DNA from: Atriophallophorus winterbourni
Taxonomy: Eukaryota; Platyhelminthes; Trematoda; Plagiorchiida; Microphallidae
Direction of reading: 5' to 3'
Length of the DNA: 64,000 bases
NCBI GenBank assembly: GCA_013407085.1
Contig: JACCGJ010019906.1
Location: 33,919 to 97,918, forward strand
Part shown: one piece after another, positions 12,363 through 22,400 of the stretch
How positions within the stretch are numbered: position 1 is the stretch's first letter
Layout of the letters: each line of letters opens with the position of its first letter
Made by a program: the position numbers and the translations under genes
The notes under the pieces: generated by a model
What the model was told of the DNA's origin: nothing
What the model saw: the letters and a program-made list of their open reading frames with translations, nothing else
Database searches by the model: none

Positions 12363-13539
12363 TCAAGCAACAGATGATAGCCATTTCGTCAATTTGAACC
12401 CACCAAGTTCCAATAACTCACTGAGCTGCCGTATCACTCTTATTGCTTCTTCTCGAGATGGCACCGAAATCAAGCAGTCGTCCACATAGAAGTTAGTATG
12501 TACATATTTACTGATTCTGTCTTCAAACTTATGTCCAAACTGTTCTACAGTTCTGCGTAACGCATAAGTTGCACAAAATGGTGATGAAGTAGCCCCAAAT
12601 GGATGCACTGTCATCCGGTACGCTTTAATGTGCGACGTCATGTCATTATTCGACCACCAAAGCAGTCTTAATGCGTCTCGGTCCGCCTGCGGCACACCCA
12701 CTTGCAGAAACATTTCTTTAATGTCAGCCCGAACGCATACTTGTGTAACCGGAAACGTAGAAGGACCTCAACCAAGTTCGTTGTCAGGTTCGGACCCTGT
12801 AACAACATGTCGTTCAAGCAGACGTGGTTATACTTCGCTGCACAATCAAACACAATTCTACGCTTCTCCGGTTTCCGTGGATTCAGTACCGGGTGATGTG
12901 GCAAGTACCAAACACGTGTCGGACGCTCAATAGTAGCCGCAATATCCTCGATGTGTCCGGATTCGAAGTGATGTCGCAATACTTCAACATATCGTAAATA
13001 CAACTGTCCATCTCTTTCAAAACGGCGTTTTAACATGCTAAGCCTCTTTAAGGCTTACTGATAATTATCATCCAATTGAATATCAGGTTTTTTCCATGGA
13101 AGAGGTACCTGAAAATGCCGTCAACTAATGAGGATTTTTCTACTATACGTAACGCAGATCCATCATTACGAGAGAGAGTCGTATCTTCCACACAAAGATC
13201 GGCGAACTCTCCGTCATACAACTTGGTTAGTTTGTCGAGCACATCTTGTGTTTGTGCGGTGAGAACACTTACATGATTAACAACTCTCGAACGATCAGTT
13301 GGTTCTTGTAACACCCATCCAAGTAACGTCTTGGTAGCAATGGCTGCTTTCGACCACTTAAACGTTGTTCAAGCACCCAATGCGCTTCCGGTACGTTACA
13401 GCCAATTTGCAAAGTTATTTCTCTCCCCACATTGAAAACTTCAGATCTCTCAAATGTGCATACCTCGCGCTGATCATATTCGGGGAATTCAGCACTGCTT
13501 CAGGTAACTTGGAAACCGTGTAAGCTTGGGCTACATGGA
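12363..13539 (-). pseudogene. BEL/Pao reverse transcriptase region
   Basis: RT homology is spread over at least three frames. The pieces are 13314-13048 (end of protease and linker), 13036-12668 (YLPHHPVLNP and RIVFDCAAKY motifs) and 12713-12363 (MTVHPFGATSSPF). The catalytic FYVDD box is at about 12491-12477, and the YVDD residues are intact although the frame is not continuous. Frame changes near 13440, 13045 and 12710 each look like single-base events. Confidence 0.9.
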
Positions 13540-14943
13540 TTATTTCATCCCGTCTACCGAATGCACATCGAAACTTAACAACGAGCTTTTCAAGTTTCGA
13601 TGTAGACCAAGTGTTGTAATCGACACATCAACTGGCGCACTAGGCATACAAATTTTCTCAACAAAATTCTGCGAGATCAAAGTTGTATCAGAGCCATTGT
13701 CAAGTAAAGCCACGACTGGAACAAGTCCAACTGGCGTGTCAGTGTTCACTGTCAGGTAACCTAAGCTTACTGCTGTACTGAGAGCAGTAGCACTGCAGTT
13801 TATAGTTTTCAGTTGCTCATTAGGGCGATCATAATGCAGCGAAGAATGGTGTCGTCTACTACAACCTTCAACGGGACAAGTATTCGTAACCTTGCAATCG
13901 AATGCCCTGTGAGACCGGCATAAGCAAACGTAACATATTCCATGCTGCTTAGTCATATTCCATCTGGCTTTTACGTCAGCCTCCTGATAAACAGGACAAT
14001 CTTCTATTTTATGAGACCCTCTACATTGGTAGCATTCAACTAGCATTGGCCTTGGTTCTCTTGTAGTCAGAAACACCCTCCTTCCTTCTGGCATTCTTGG
14101 TTTTTCCGATGGCTTCGAAGAGACAGATGTTCTATCTATTAGCATGCCAAATCTGCTCCTGGCAATTCTTGCTCTACGAGATACGAACTCGGTCGGACTG
14201 GCAAAATCAACTTCTGAACCGTCAGCAAGAATTGTATCCGCTGTCTCAGCCCACTGCTGTTGTAACGCAACAGGGAAGCATTTCACTAATCCTTCCAAAG
14301 TTGTGACTGAATTCAAATCAGCGTCACACTTCATTTGTTTCAATGTGATTTGGCAATTTTCCATTTTTATGGCCAAATCAGACAAACCATCGACTTTGTT
14401 GAAAAGTCTTCTGGCTTCATCAAGCAACTCCTCCAATGTTGACCTGGCAATTACATGCGGTAGCCCAAACAAATCTTTCAAAATCATCTTTGCCCGCGTA
14501 TAATTCTCAGTGGGTTGTAGCATGACACATGCATCAATGGCATTTCGAGCATTGCCCTAACAATAATACATCAAATACAACAGTCGCTGGCCTGGATCCA
14601 TAAACCTCGACTCAATGAAACATTCGAACTGTTTCAGGAACTTCCAATAGTCTATTGGATTACCGTCAAAGTAGGATAATTCTACTTTAGGCAATCCGAT
14701 ACTCATGTTCATCGCTGGTTGCAAATAGCTTACCGCCGAGTCGAAACCTTCAGTTTTGCTGCTTGTACCGGCGATCAAGTTTTCTTCTTCAGCGACTCCT
14801 CGTCGTTCCATTGTCAAACGCTCTATCGTTGATCTAGCAGCATCTAAATCGCGCTTTAATTGCAACTCTAGTTGAGAACTTGCAATGCTATCTCTATCAT
14901 CATCGTTTGCCTTAGAAGCTATCTTAGAAGATATTTTAGGCAT
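13540..14943 (-). pseudogene. BEL/Pao gag and protease region
   Basis: The ATG is at 14943-14941. The N-terminal part has a coiled-coil-like stretch (LKRDLDAARSTIERL) and the DUF1759-type gag motif around YFDGNPIDYWKF. A TAG at 14559-14557 interrupts it. The same frame resumes immediately with NARNAIDACVMLQPTENY and runs to 13540. This part carries Cys/His clusters (CYQCRGSHKIEDCP, CYVCLCRSHRAFDC) typical of Pao zinc knuckles and an aspartic protease motif LLDNGSDTTLI (DUF1758-type). The frame is lost near 13545 by an apparent one-base deletion. Confidence 0.9.
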
Positions 14944-15286
14944 ACTAAATGAAACGATATACGAAAATGTTCCAAAACGACAATAAATAAATAAAAGAGG
15001 ACGTCACCAAAGTTGTGAACAGGGATTGACTGTCGAACGTTCAATGTCACGACGATCGGGGAGTTCTTCGCCAATTTTTGCTCAATATAGCTTCAATTGA
15101 ACGAACCAAAATGCGTATTTTCTCCGGTTGAGACAAATACTGTACCAGTCAGAAGACAAGTTGTGATGCGAATCCAATTGAAACGATCCAACTTGAGCAC
15201 AGAAACCGAATTGATGCAATTCACGAATTGAGTACTTCTCGCCAAGTTCGAGAAGAATCAAATTCCAAATTAAGTACTGTATTGTC
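14944..15286 (-). other. BEL/Pao untranslated leader
   Basis: Between the 5' LTR and the gag ATG. It would contain the primer-binding site next to 15286 on the element strand; TTTGGAATTTGATTC lies nearby but I could not assign a tRNA. No coding signal. Confidence 0.5.
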
Positions 15287-15853
15287 TGTGACGTGAGTTA
15301 CGCGTAGTCCACCCGTTTCTTATTTCGACAAATTCAAAACAACGATTGGGATATTCTACGGTACTGTAATTAACAACAATTACAACAAAAATAACTATAC
15401 AAACCTTAATTGTATAGGAACGTCACAGCAACAATGGAGCCAAATACTCCAGAATCAAATTCAATTCAAACAAAAGACGACCTGATATAAAAATAAGAAG
15501 AATCAATTTACCAAAATGTCGTCCAAACTTTCTGTGACAATCAAAAATGACACTCAAAATAGCGTCCAAAATCAAGCAAAATACTGAAGCTCAAAATGGC
15601 AACCAAATTTCGCAACAATGACCAACAATGGCAAAAACAATAAAATTAAAACAAACATTTGACCAAAGGCGTGTACAGAAAAGATTTACAGTAACAGAAA
15701 TAATTACAAAAAGAAAATTTCTATATCAAAATACTGTAGGAAAATTGAACACAAGCAAAATCTATTTCACAAAATTCAGGTTTTGTAACTAGGTTCAAAA
15801 TAAAAGGAATGTTGAAGGGAAAGGGAGAATTTCAAGCTACTTTGAACCTTAAA
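15287..15853 (-). repeat. 5' LTR of the BEL/Pao element
   Basis: Same sequence as 9156-9721 with scattered substitutions and one or two small indels. The outer end reads TTAAGG on the element strand where the 3' copy has TGTAAGG, so the terminal TG has been lost by mutation or the boundary is a base or two off. The promoter should lie within it, but I could not mark its elements. Confidence 0.88.
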
Positions 15854-16319
15854 ATTTGTCCTCATTTCCCGAGCCTATGTTCAAGCAAAATTTGGAACAT
15901 GTTGACAACTGCTAAGTGATAACTGTTATAAATAAATAACTCTACACCTATTGGAACGATATACTGTCTAGACATAAATTTTTCTCGAATATGTTTCCCG
16001 CACCACACTATACATTTTATTAGTTTTCTTATTTATCCAAGCCGCCCAAATATAAATCCCAAATATTGTTTATGTTCGTCGCTTTCTTGTTAAATTACTT
16101 GATTCTTGCAATTTTGAAGTCAATATTCGAGTTCATAGTTTAGTGATATTTTCTGATTCTCAAAGCTTACTCTCAAGCCTTTGAGTTATTCAAGCACAGC
16201 TTCATCTCTGCTGACCAAAAATGTGTGGAAACACTGAATTGCTATTTTTTATTTTGTTAAATAGCTTCATAGTTTTATCCAAACTCAGCGTTTCTTACGT
16301 TAAATGTAACTAATATTGG
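15854..16319. other. AT-rich spacer
   Basis: No gene or repeat recognised between the LTR and the simple-sequence tail of the SINE-like repeat. Confidence 0.4.
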
Positions 16320-16625
16320 TATATCTCAAATAATAATAATAATTAGTAATAATAATTTTAGAGATATCTGAGATTGTAATTATCTTAGACAAATAATGGC
16401 GACATTGGGTAATTAACCCTGCATGTGTTTGTGTCTACTCATCAGTACCAAGCCTTTGAAATATTCACAAAGCTTATCACAACGGTCCACATTGGAAGCA
16501 CTGGACTCGAGTTTCGCTCTTATTAGAGCTCATCAGCAGTGCATATCCTGTCTCGGGTCCGACTCGAACCCAGGACCTTCACATTGTAGTCTCATGCCTT
16601 ACGGCCTGAGCTACCGACCCCCGTT
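16320..16625 (-). repeat. tRNA-derived SINE-like repeat
   Basis: On the minus strand the head at about 16622 reads GGGGGTCGGTAGCTCAGGCC, and TCCTGGGTTCGAGTCGG follows some 45 bases on. These look like the A box and B box of an RNA polymerase III promoter, in a tRNA-like head of about 75 bases. A non-tRNA body of about 190 bases follows, and the repeat ends near 16325-16365 in a TAA/ATT-rich simple tail. This is the composition of a tRNA-derived SINE. It is not a working tRNA gene because the stems do not pair properly. Only one copy was seen in the window. Confidence 0.6.
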
Positions 16626-16739
16626 TGACCGATTGCGATTAAGTCTTCATGAATGTCTCTCCAGACCCAGCAGTTTTTCCTACTGAGAAGCAATCTCGTT
16701 TTGTTGACTCATTTAGGACTTTGAACTAGATGACGAGCA

Positions 16740-17290
16740 GCAATTCATTTCCAACCTTGAAGTATTCAAAGTGCAGGGTTTATAAGTTTAATAAATATTA
16801 CCTTGGGGTATTGATTAGTGGAACGTTGAGCTGTACATTTCACAAAAATGTTTATGGAACGGCGAGCAGATTGTTGGGCATCCTTCGAGGATTATTAGAT
16901 AGAATCTCGCTGGCAATGTTTCCAAGTATAATAAACTTTACCTTCATTCAGTGATATGTTATTCGGTAGAGGTCTGAACTTTCAGGCTGTGGATAAAATT
17001 TATCAAAGAGCGACAAAGTTTGTTATGGGTCTTTGTAATGTTCCGTAGAGTGGAAATTCTGATGTTTAAGTCTATGTGATTTTACTCAAATAAGAATACG
17101 CCACGATATAATTCTAACCTATAAAATTGTGTCTGCTAAGTATACTCACTAAGACACCTATATATACTTTATCCCTCTACATTCTAAGTTCACGTATAGA
17201 CCGTCGGCGCCATGTTTTACCTTGTTTGGAATTTAATGCCTCAAAATTGGATGGACGTTTTGTGAATGACTATATTTGAAGCAAAAGTGA
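16740..17290 (+). mobile_element. CR1/Jockey-like retrotransposon 3' fragment
   Basis: The translation around 16790-16900 gives YYLGVLISGTLSCTFH and ASRLLGILRG, resembling the RT thumb/C-terminal region (DLGVWIS...KA..LLGMLRR). Later frames have fragments resembling the region upstream of the terminal WNSLP motif. Many stops. Confidence 0.6.
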
Positions 17291-18344
17291 ACCTACATAT
17301 GCAAATGACCATCATTCGTGAGCAGTTCATTTGACATGCTTGTTATAAAATATTTTCCACATTTTTATTCAGAATTCAATCCGATTTTTTCCATAAATCC
17401 ATAAATCATTGAAACTTTGGACGCCAGATCATTCGAAGTAAGATAACTGATGGAGGAACATAGTGTTGGCTAATCCCGTAATACCGATATTATCAATTTC
17501 CGAAAAAAATGCGTCTACGTTAGGTCTACATATGATTGTTTTCAAGATAAATGAACTTCAAATGTTATTTCATCTCAAAGATTTGTGAGTTTTCATTGAT
17601 TGATTTCACTGCATATTGCGCTAAATCTGAACAGTGATGATTGCCTGCTGAAGTCATGCTGTTACGCCTGATAGGAATAGATTGCCTGCTCTCATCTTGA
17701 AAGCTGTACTCCGTTCACCAGCGCGAATACAAGCAATAAGAGGCCAGAATTTTGTTTGGTTGTATAAATATTTTTTTAATGAATCATTGAAGTGTTTTAT
17801 TCGGTTCATCTATTATTATTCACATGAATAAAGGATTGAACATCATTTTCCGATCCGAAAGGCAATTGACGGTCATTAAAGTAACCGCGTATGTTTTTCT
17901 GTTGTTGCATCTAATCGAAACATTCAAGTTTGTACTCTGTAGATCAAGTTAAAACAGATCGCGTCTGTTTGACCCGTGAAACAGTTGTAGTGTCTCCAAT
18001 CTTCTGGTCACAAACTGGTGCAACCGAATGGCCTTACAAACGAGGAAAAATAAATGAAAAAATGATTACAGGAAGGTAATAGAGTATTTTATTTGAAGCA
18101 AATTATAGAAATCTACAATTATCAGCTCAGGTCTAAGTTGATACATCACTTTAGGCAATTGTTATGAATGTAGGTAATAAGTTATGAAGTAACTTTACGG
18201 TCTAATGTTTAACGTAAGCACAAAGTGACCACAATTATGCTGCTTAATCTAATTAGTTAAATACACAGCGTTTATTTGCGTGAGCTGAAGCTTACACATT
18301 GAGAAATCACTCAAAATAAATGAAAAAACGAACAATAGCCCTCA
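17291..18344. other. No recognisable gene
   Basis: AT-rich sequence. I looked on the minus strand for the missing 3' exon of the LRRC27-like gene and did not find a convincing one. Confidence 0.4.
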
Positions 18345-18945
18345 TAATTCACGTTTACATGCTAATTATCACAAACATCACGACTGATTTCATGCTGCTT
18401 GCACTCATAGCTTAGGGAGAGTACTATGGGAGCTAAATGTCTGTTTTTATCGACCTGAATAATTTGCATTAATCAATTCGATCACATGTGCCCGAACACG
18501 TATAGATCGAGTTTAAACCCATAATGAACAAAAATTCTCATTTGTATGCATTTACAACATGCACACACCATGACCGATTTCGTGCTGTTTGAACTCATCA
18601 AGTAGGGACAGTAAGATTACAATCCGCATGCGCTTGAAATAGTGAAAGAAGCAACGAAACCGGTCGTGGGCTGTGTGCTGGAAATGCATGCAAATGAGCA
18701 TTTTTGTTCATCATCATGAGTTTAAACCCTGTCTACATGTGATCAGGCACGTGTGATTGGATAAGTTGGTCGTATCAATCTTATCCAAAAGTAGCATACA
18801 AGCGCAGCTTGTTTACCAATCTTCCACTGTTTCAAGCGCATGCGGATCCTGATCGTACTGTCTGTACCTGATACAGCACGAAACCAGTTGTGGAGTGTGT
18901 GTGATGGAAGCGCATATAAAATGAGCATTTTTGTGCATCAATTTT
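18345..18945. repeat. ~240-bp repeat family, subfamily A, inverted array
   Basis: Two units in one orientation (for example CATGACCGATTTCGTGCTG near 18568) meet two in the opposite orientation. The motif AAATGAGCATTTTTGT occurs at 18692 and again at about 18919, a period of about 227. The same unit occurs at 47280-47400 and 56000-56310. The open frames reported at 18743-19019 on the minus strand fall inside this repeat and are not genes. Confidence 0.75.
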
Positions 18946-19074
18946 ATTACGATTATTTGAAAGCTTAAATTCCCGAAACTATTTAATTCAACATTGAAGC
19001 CATGTGGTAGAAAAAGCATTTAAATAAATGATAACCACAGATCAAAATATAGGTAAAATATATACGTATAAATA

Positions 19075-19265
19075 GTAATAATCGGTCCTCATGACTGATT
19101 TAACACAGAGAAATGATTTGCCAATAGGTGGGAGTAATACCGGGGTTAGCTTGCATATAATTGTCAAGATCCGATTTGAATACAACTAAACTAGTGGATT
19201 CACTTAATCGGCTTGTGTGGAATTCCAGAGAAGCACACACAAACTTGAGGCAGTTCAGCGAGATG
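19075..19265 (-). mobile_element. CR1-like retrotransposon C-terminal fragment
   Basis: The minus-strand translation gives LEFHTSRLSESTSLVVFK and DLDNYMQANPG. This lines up with WNSLPADLVSSNSLSIFK and LDDYMSGNPN at 54420-54520, the conserved C-terminus of CR1/Jockey-like RT proteins. By chance it is in the same open frame as the preceding host exon (19463-19325), but a GTAAGT donor separates them. Confidence 0.75.
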
Positions 19266-19324
19266 CATTTTAAATGAAAAACGTGAAAATATGCTTGGGC
19301 TATGTTGATAACACTAAAACTTAC

Positions 19325-19463
19325 CGAATCCAAATTGTTTTTCGCAACTGTCAGTTCATTCTTCAATTCGTGTTGCTCATTGGGCATCGGGAGCATTCCA
19401 TGTTCAACCACGTGGTTCAAATGTTTGGTCACTTGATCGATCAATTTTCTATCTCGTTCGATG
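19325..19463 (-). CDS. LRRC27-like penultimate exon
   Basis: The acceptor ATTGCTGTAG (19464) and consensus donor TCG|GTAAGT (19324) flank IERDRKLIDQVTKHLNHV and LPMPNEQHELKNELTVAK. This resembles the C-terminal helical region of LRRC27, an LEEKIKQH-like helix then a PLEEMRKAAEDL-like helix. Outgoing phase is 0. The terminal exon is not identified: the next sequence is a CR1-like fragment, and nothing convincing follows down to about 17 kb. Confidence 0.75.
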
Positions 19464-22400
19464 CTACAGCAATAAATCAATTAACTGTGGGCAAGTGAAT
19501 TTGAAGATAGTTGTGTGTGTGCGTGTTTAAGTGCAGCTTACTTTCCTAATTCCAGTGCCAAAACAACATTGGGATCCAGGTTTGGTGGACGTGGTTCGGG
19601 TTCAATTCCGTAGTGTCTAAAATCTTGCAATTCACGATTATCGATCATTTTCAACCCCGTTTTGGTGACATCAAACGGAGCGTTAAGAACGCGAATATTT
19701 GATTCTGCAACAAGGAATACCAGTTGGTATACATTAGAAATGTTTTTACTCGTGTAACGTTGCTATTTGATAAGCAGCCGATCAGACTCCCATCCCTAAA
19801 TGATGTAAGCTTTCCAGCAAGCGACTTGTTGCCAGGATTGATAGAATATATAAAACCAAAATGATTCTTTGGTATGAAATAAACTCGATATTTAGATGAC
19901 ATCTCGCAAGAATTTAGATATTATAATTTCAAATGTCATCGATATGGAGCTGATCGTTTAGAAATCAATTTTATGGAATCTAGAGCGGTAAATATCGAAC
20001 AACTTAAATGGGTTAAGTAATTAGTCAAGTTTATCCATACGTTTGACCTATCACAATAGGCTTTCACCATTAGATCTCCGTAGATTTTTGCTCATGTTTG
20101 AACCAATTGAATAGAAACGATGCACTAATTTAAGATTGAACCGATTTACGATGAAGAAGGGCGAGAACTGAAAAGCTTGACAACTAACTTCAAGCTAATT
20201 CATGCGTATAACGTCTGCCTAGACACCGAAATCAAAAAGTGAATGGACAGAACGCTTTAAAGCGTTTCAGACCGTGGATCAGAAACCCTCGATGTTGTTT
20301 TATTGGAACATTGTGTTTAGTAATACAAACAAATTTTAGCATTGATTTCTAGCCGAGCTTTGTTTACCACTTTTTCACAATTGTACTACTGACTGAAATT
20401 ATAGTTTCGGTCTCCAAATGATGACGACAAACAGCCAGAAACAAGTTCTGAGTGTAATTGCGGGGTAGAGTACACAAAAATTTATTAAATGCCTGTTCTA
20501 TTATATCCGTAGATACTTCTCAATCGGTAAATATTTTATTTGGGATGGTTTTATGTCAATTGAAAATTCAGTACACGCTACTAGTGTGTGAGGCTACTGT
20601 TGATGGAGATGGTATCTGAGTAACACAATGTATTGTAAAATTAATTGTCGTTTCAAAGCGCACATGTCGTCTTACACAATGAAGAAAAATCGTTCTTTAT
20701 TTGACATACGAACAATTGATAAACAAAGAAAACGTTGTCTTTTGGTATATTAAAAATTAGTGGCTTTACTGTTCAAACATTTTCTAACATCACTTGATTG
20801 TTGATGGTCACGCGGAAAATGATCGCGCGCTTCCTACTGCTAAAATCACAGAACCGTTGTGAAAGCACGTCATAAACCGGTTGTGAGGATTGAACATAAG
20901 GGACTAGTGGGAGCTAGCCATGAAATCGCCCGACACATTTTCCGTGTTTCTCTTTCCTCAACCTCGTTTTATTTTACAAAAAATGGTAATACGGTATACC
21001 ATATTCGGAATGATAAATAGATATTCGCATAAAATTGTGACTATATACTCACCGTTCATAATTTCGCTTACAGATTTCTTCATTTGTCGCATCCTCAATT
21101 TTTGTTGCTCTTTCTGGTACGTAGATTTCCACGTCTCCATCTTGCCGGCATCCCTTTGAAAAATTAGTTTTATCGTTAATTGTAAAACTTTTATTTTTAT
21201 CATATTTCCACTACACTATTTGTAAAAAATAGCATCGAATTTGAAATTATTATACATATACACGAAACAAATACCACAGAATTGAAAACTTGCCTATAAC
21301 TACAATTCTGTTAATCGAAAAGTATGACAAATATGAATAAAGCATGACTCCCGCTTTAAAGTCTTTTTATTCATATTTGTAAACAATACCATAATATAAA
21401 AAATCGTTGTGGTTGTATTAAATGGTTCATTACCTACTGTGTTTGTAACAGAATATATCAGTAATCAAATTTTTTATGAGAATATAAACTTTGGGAAATT
21501 CTAACTATACTGTGAGGGCCCCTTAACCAGACCGCATAATTTCTTCATGCATTAATGCGGAAACGATCACATTTATCTTCTCAGTATTATGCTAAATAAA
21601 AAAAAACACCAGCAAGCATCAACTCAGAATTTACTGAACAACGAGATACGACAGCTGTTATTATTGATTGCCACCTCATATTTATGTTCATGTCCCTATC
21701 CGAAAAGAACTACCGGAAAATATAGATGAATGAATTAGCTCAACAGAAAACAGGAAACATTTATATATCACGCTGTTGAGTTATACGGCGCTTTTTATTT
21801 CCCCAACTTTGGCTCTGCATATTAACCACAGCGAACTATATATCAATTCAACCTGGCTGACATGGTCGATAATGTTTAATAGCTCAGATATAATGTTTTG
21901 AAATCTGCTTAGTTTCCTATTCGATTTGTGTACACCCTTGCATAGATGAAGAAAAACCAAGCCTCTAATGTACCCGGTTCACTAAGATAGCCAAGGTTTT
22001 CCATGAGACAACCATGGATGCGTCACGTTCTACTGGTCAGATTGAGATCGAACGCATCGTGGAGGGGCCTATTTAATATTAGATACCAATGTTGCTAAAT
22101 CAGAAAGAATTATCTAAGCTGATGGCATTACTTACGCAATTATCCAAATGAGATTATATTAGGCGGGAACTAACACTTATCTATGATTGGTTACAAAAAG
22201 AAAAGAATAAACTATTATATAACCATTTATATCAAAGATTATGGGAAGCACACATAAACGGCGGCATGGCTAGATACAATTTTATTCTACCGTTGATAGA
22301 ACATGGATGCCACGAAAATCTCGTATAGCAATCACACTTCCCCAAATCATAAGAAAGAGCAAACAAATTCATTTGGTGGCTTTCATTCAATTCACCGGTA

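Larger units (their letters stand above)
9156..15853 (-). mobile_element. BEL/Pao LTR retrotransposon, both LTRs present, coding region broken
   Basis: Two direct repeats of about 566 bp (9156-9721 and 15287-15853) bracket a minus-strand gag-pol with the BEL/Pao order: gag, zinc knuckles, aspartic protease, RT, RNase H, integrase, then a DUF5641-like C-terminus. Read on the minus strand, the right repeat is the 5' LTR and the left the 3' LTR. The repeats differ at about twenty positions by eye count, roughly 96% alike. Coding damage includes a nonsense codon in gag and several frameshifts in protease and RT. I found no convincing target-site duplication. Total length about 6.7 kb, normal for the family. 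Confidence 0.92.

Noticed and set aside
9151..15858. Target-site duplication flanking the BEL/Pao element
   Set aside because: The five bases outside the two LTRs (ATGTT and ATTTG) do not match.
16540..16622. Functional tRNA gene on the minus strand
   Set aside because: Promoter-like boxes are present, but acceptor and T stems do not pair well and the sequence continues into a SINE-like body.
18743..19019. Small minus-strand proteins
   Set aside because: They lie inside the ~240-bp repeat, which recurs at 56 kb with a similar spurious frame.
19100..19480. One 126-codon exon covering the whole open frame
   Set aside because: A consensus GTAAGT donor at 19324 ends the host coding sequence; the rest of the frame is a CR1-like C-terminus that is open by chance.
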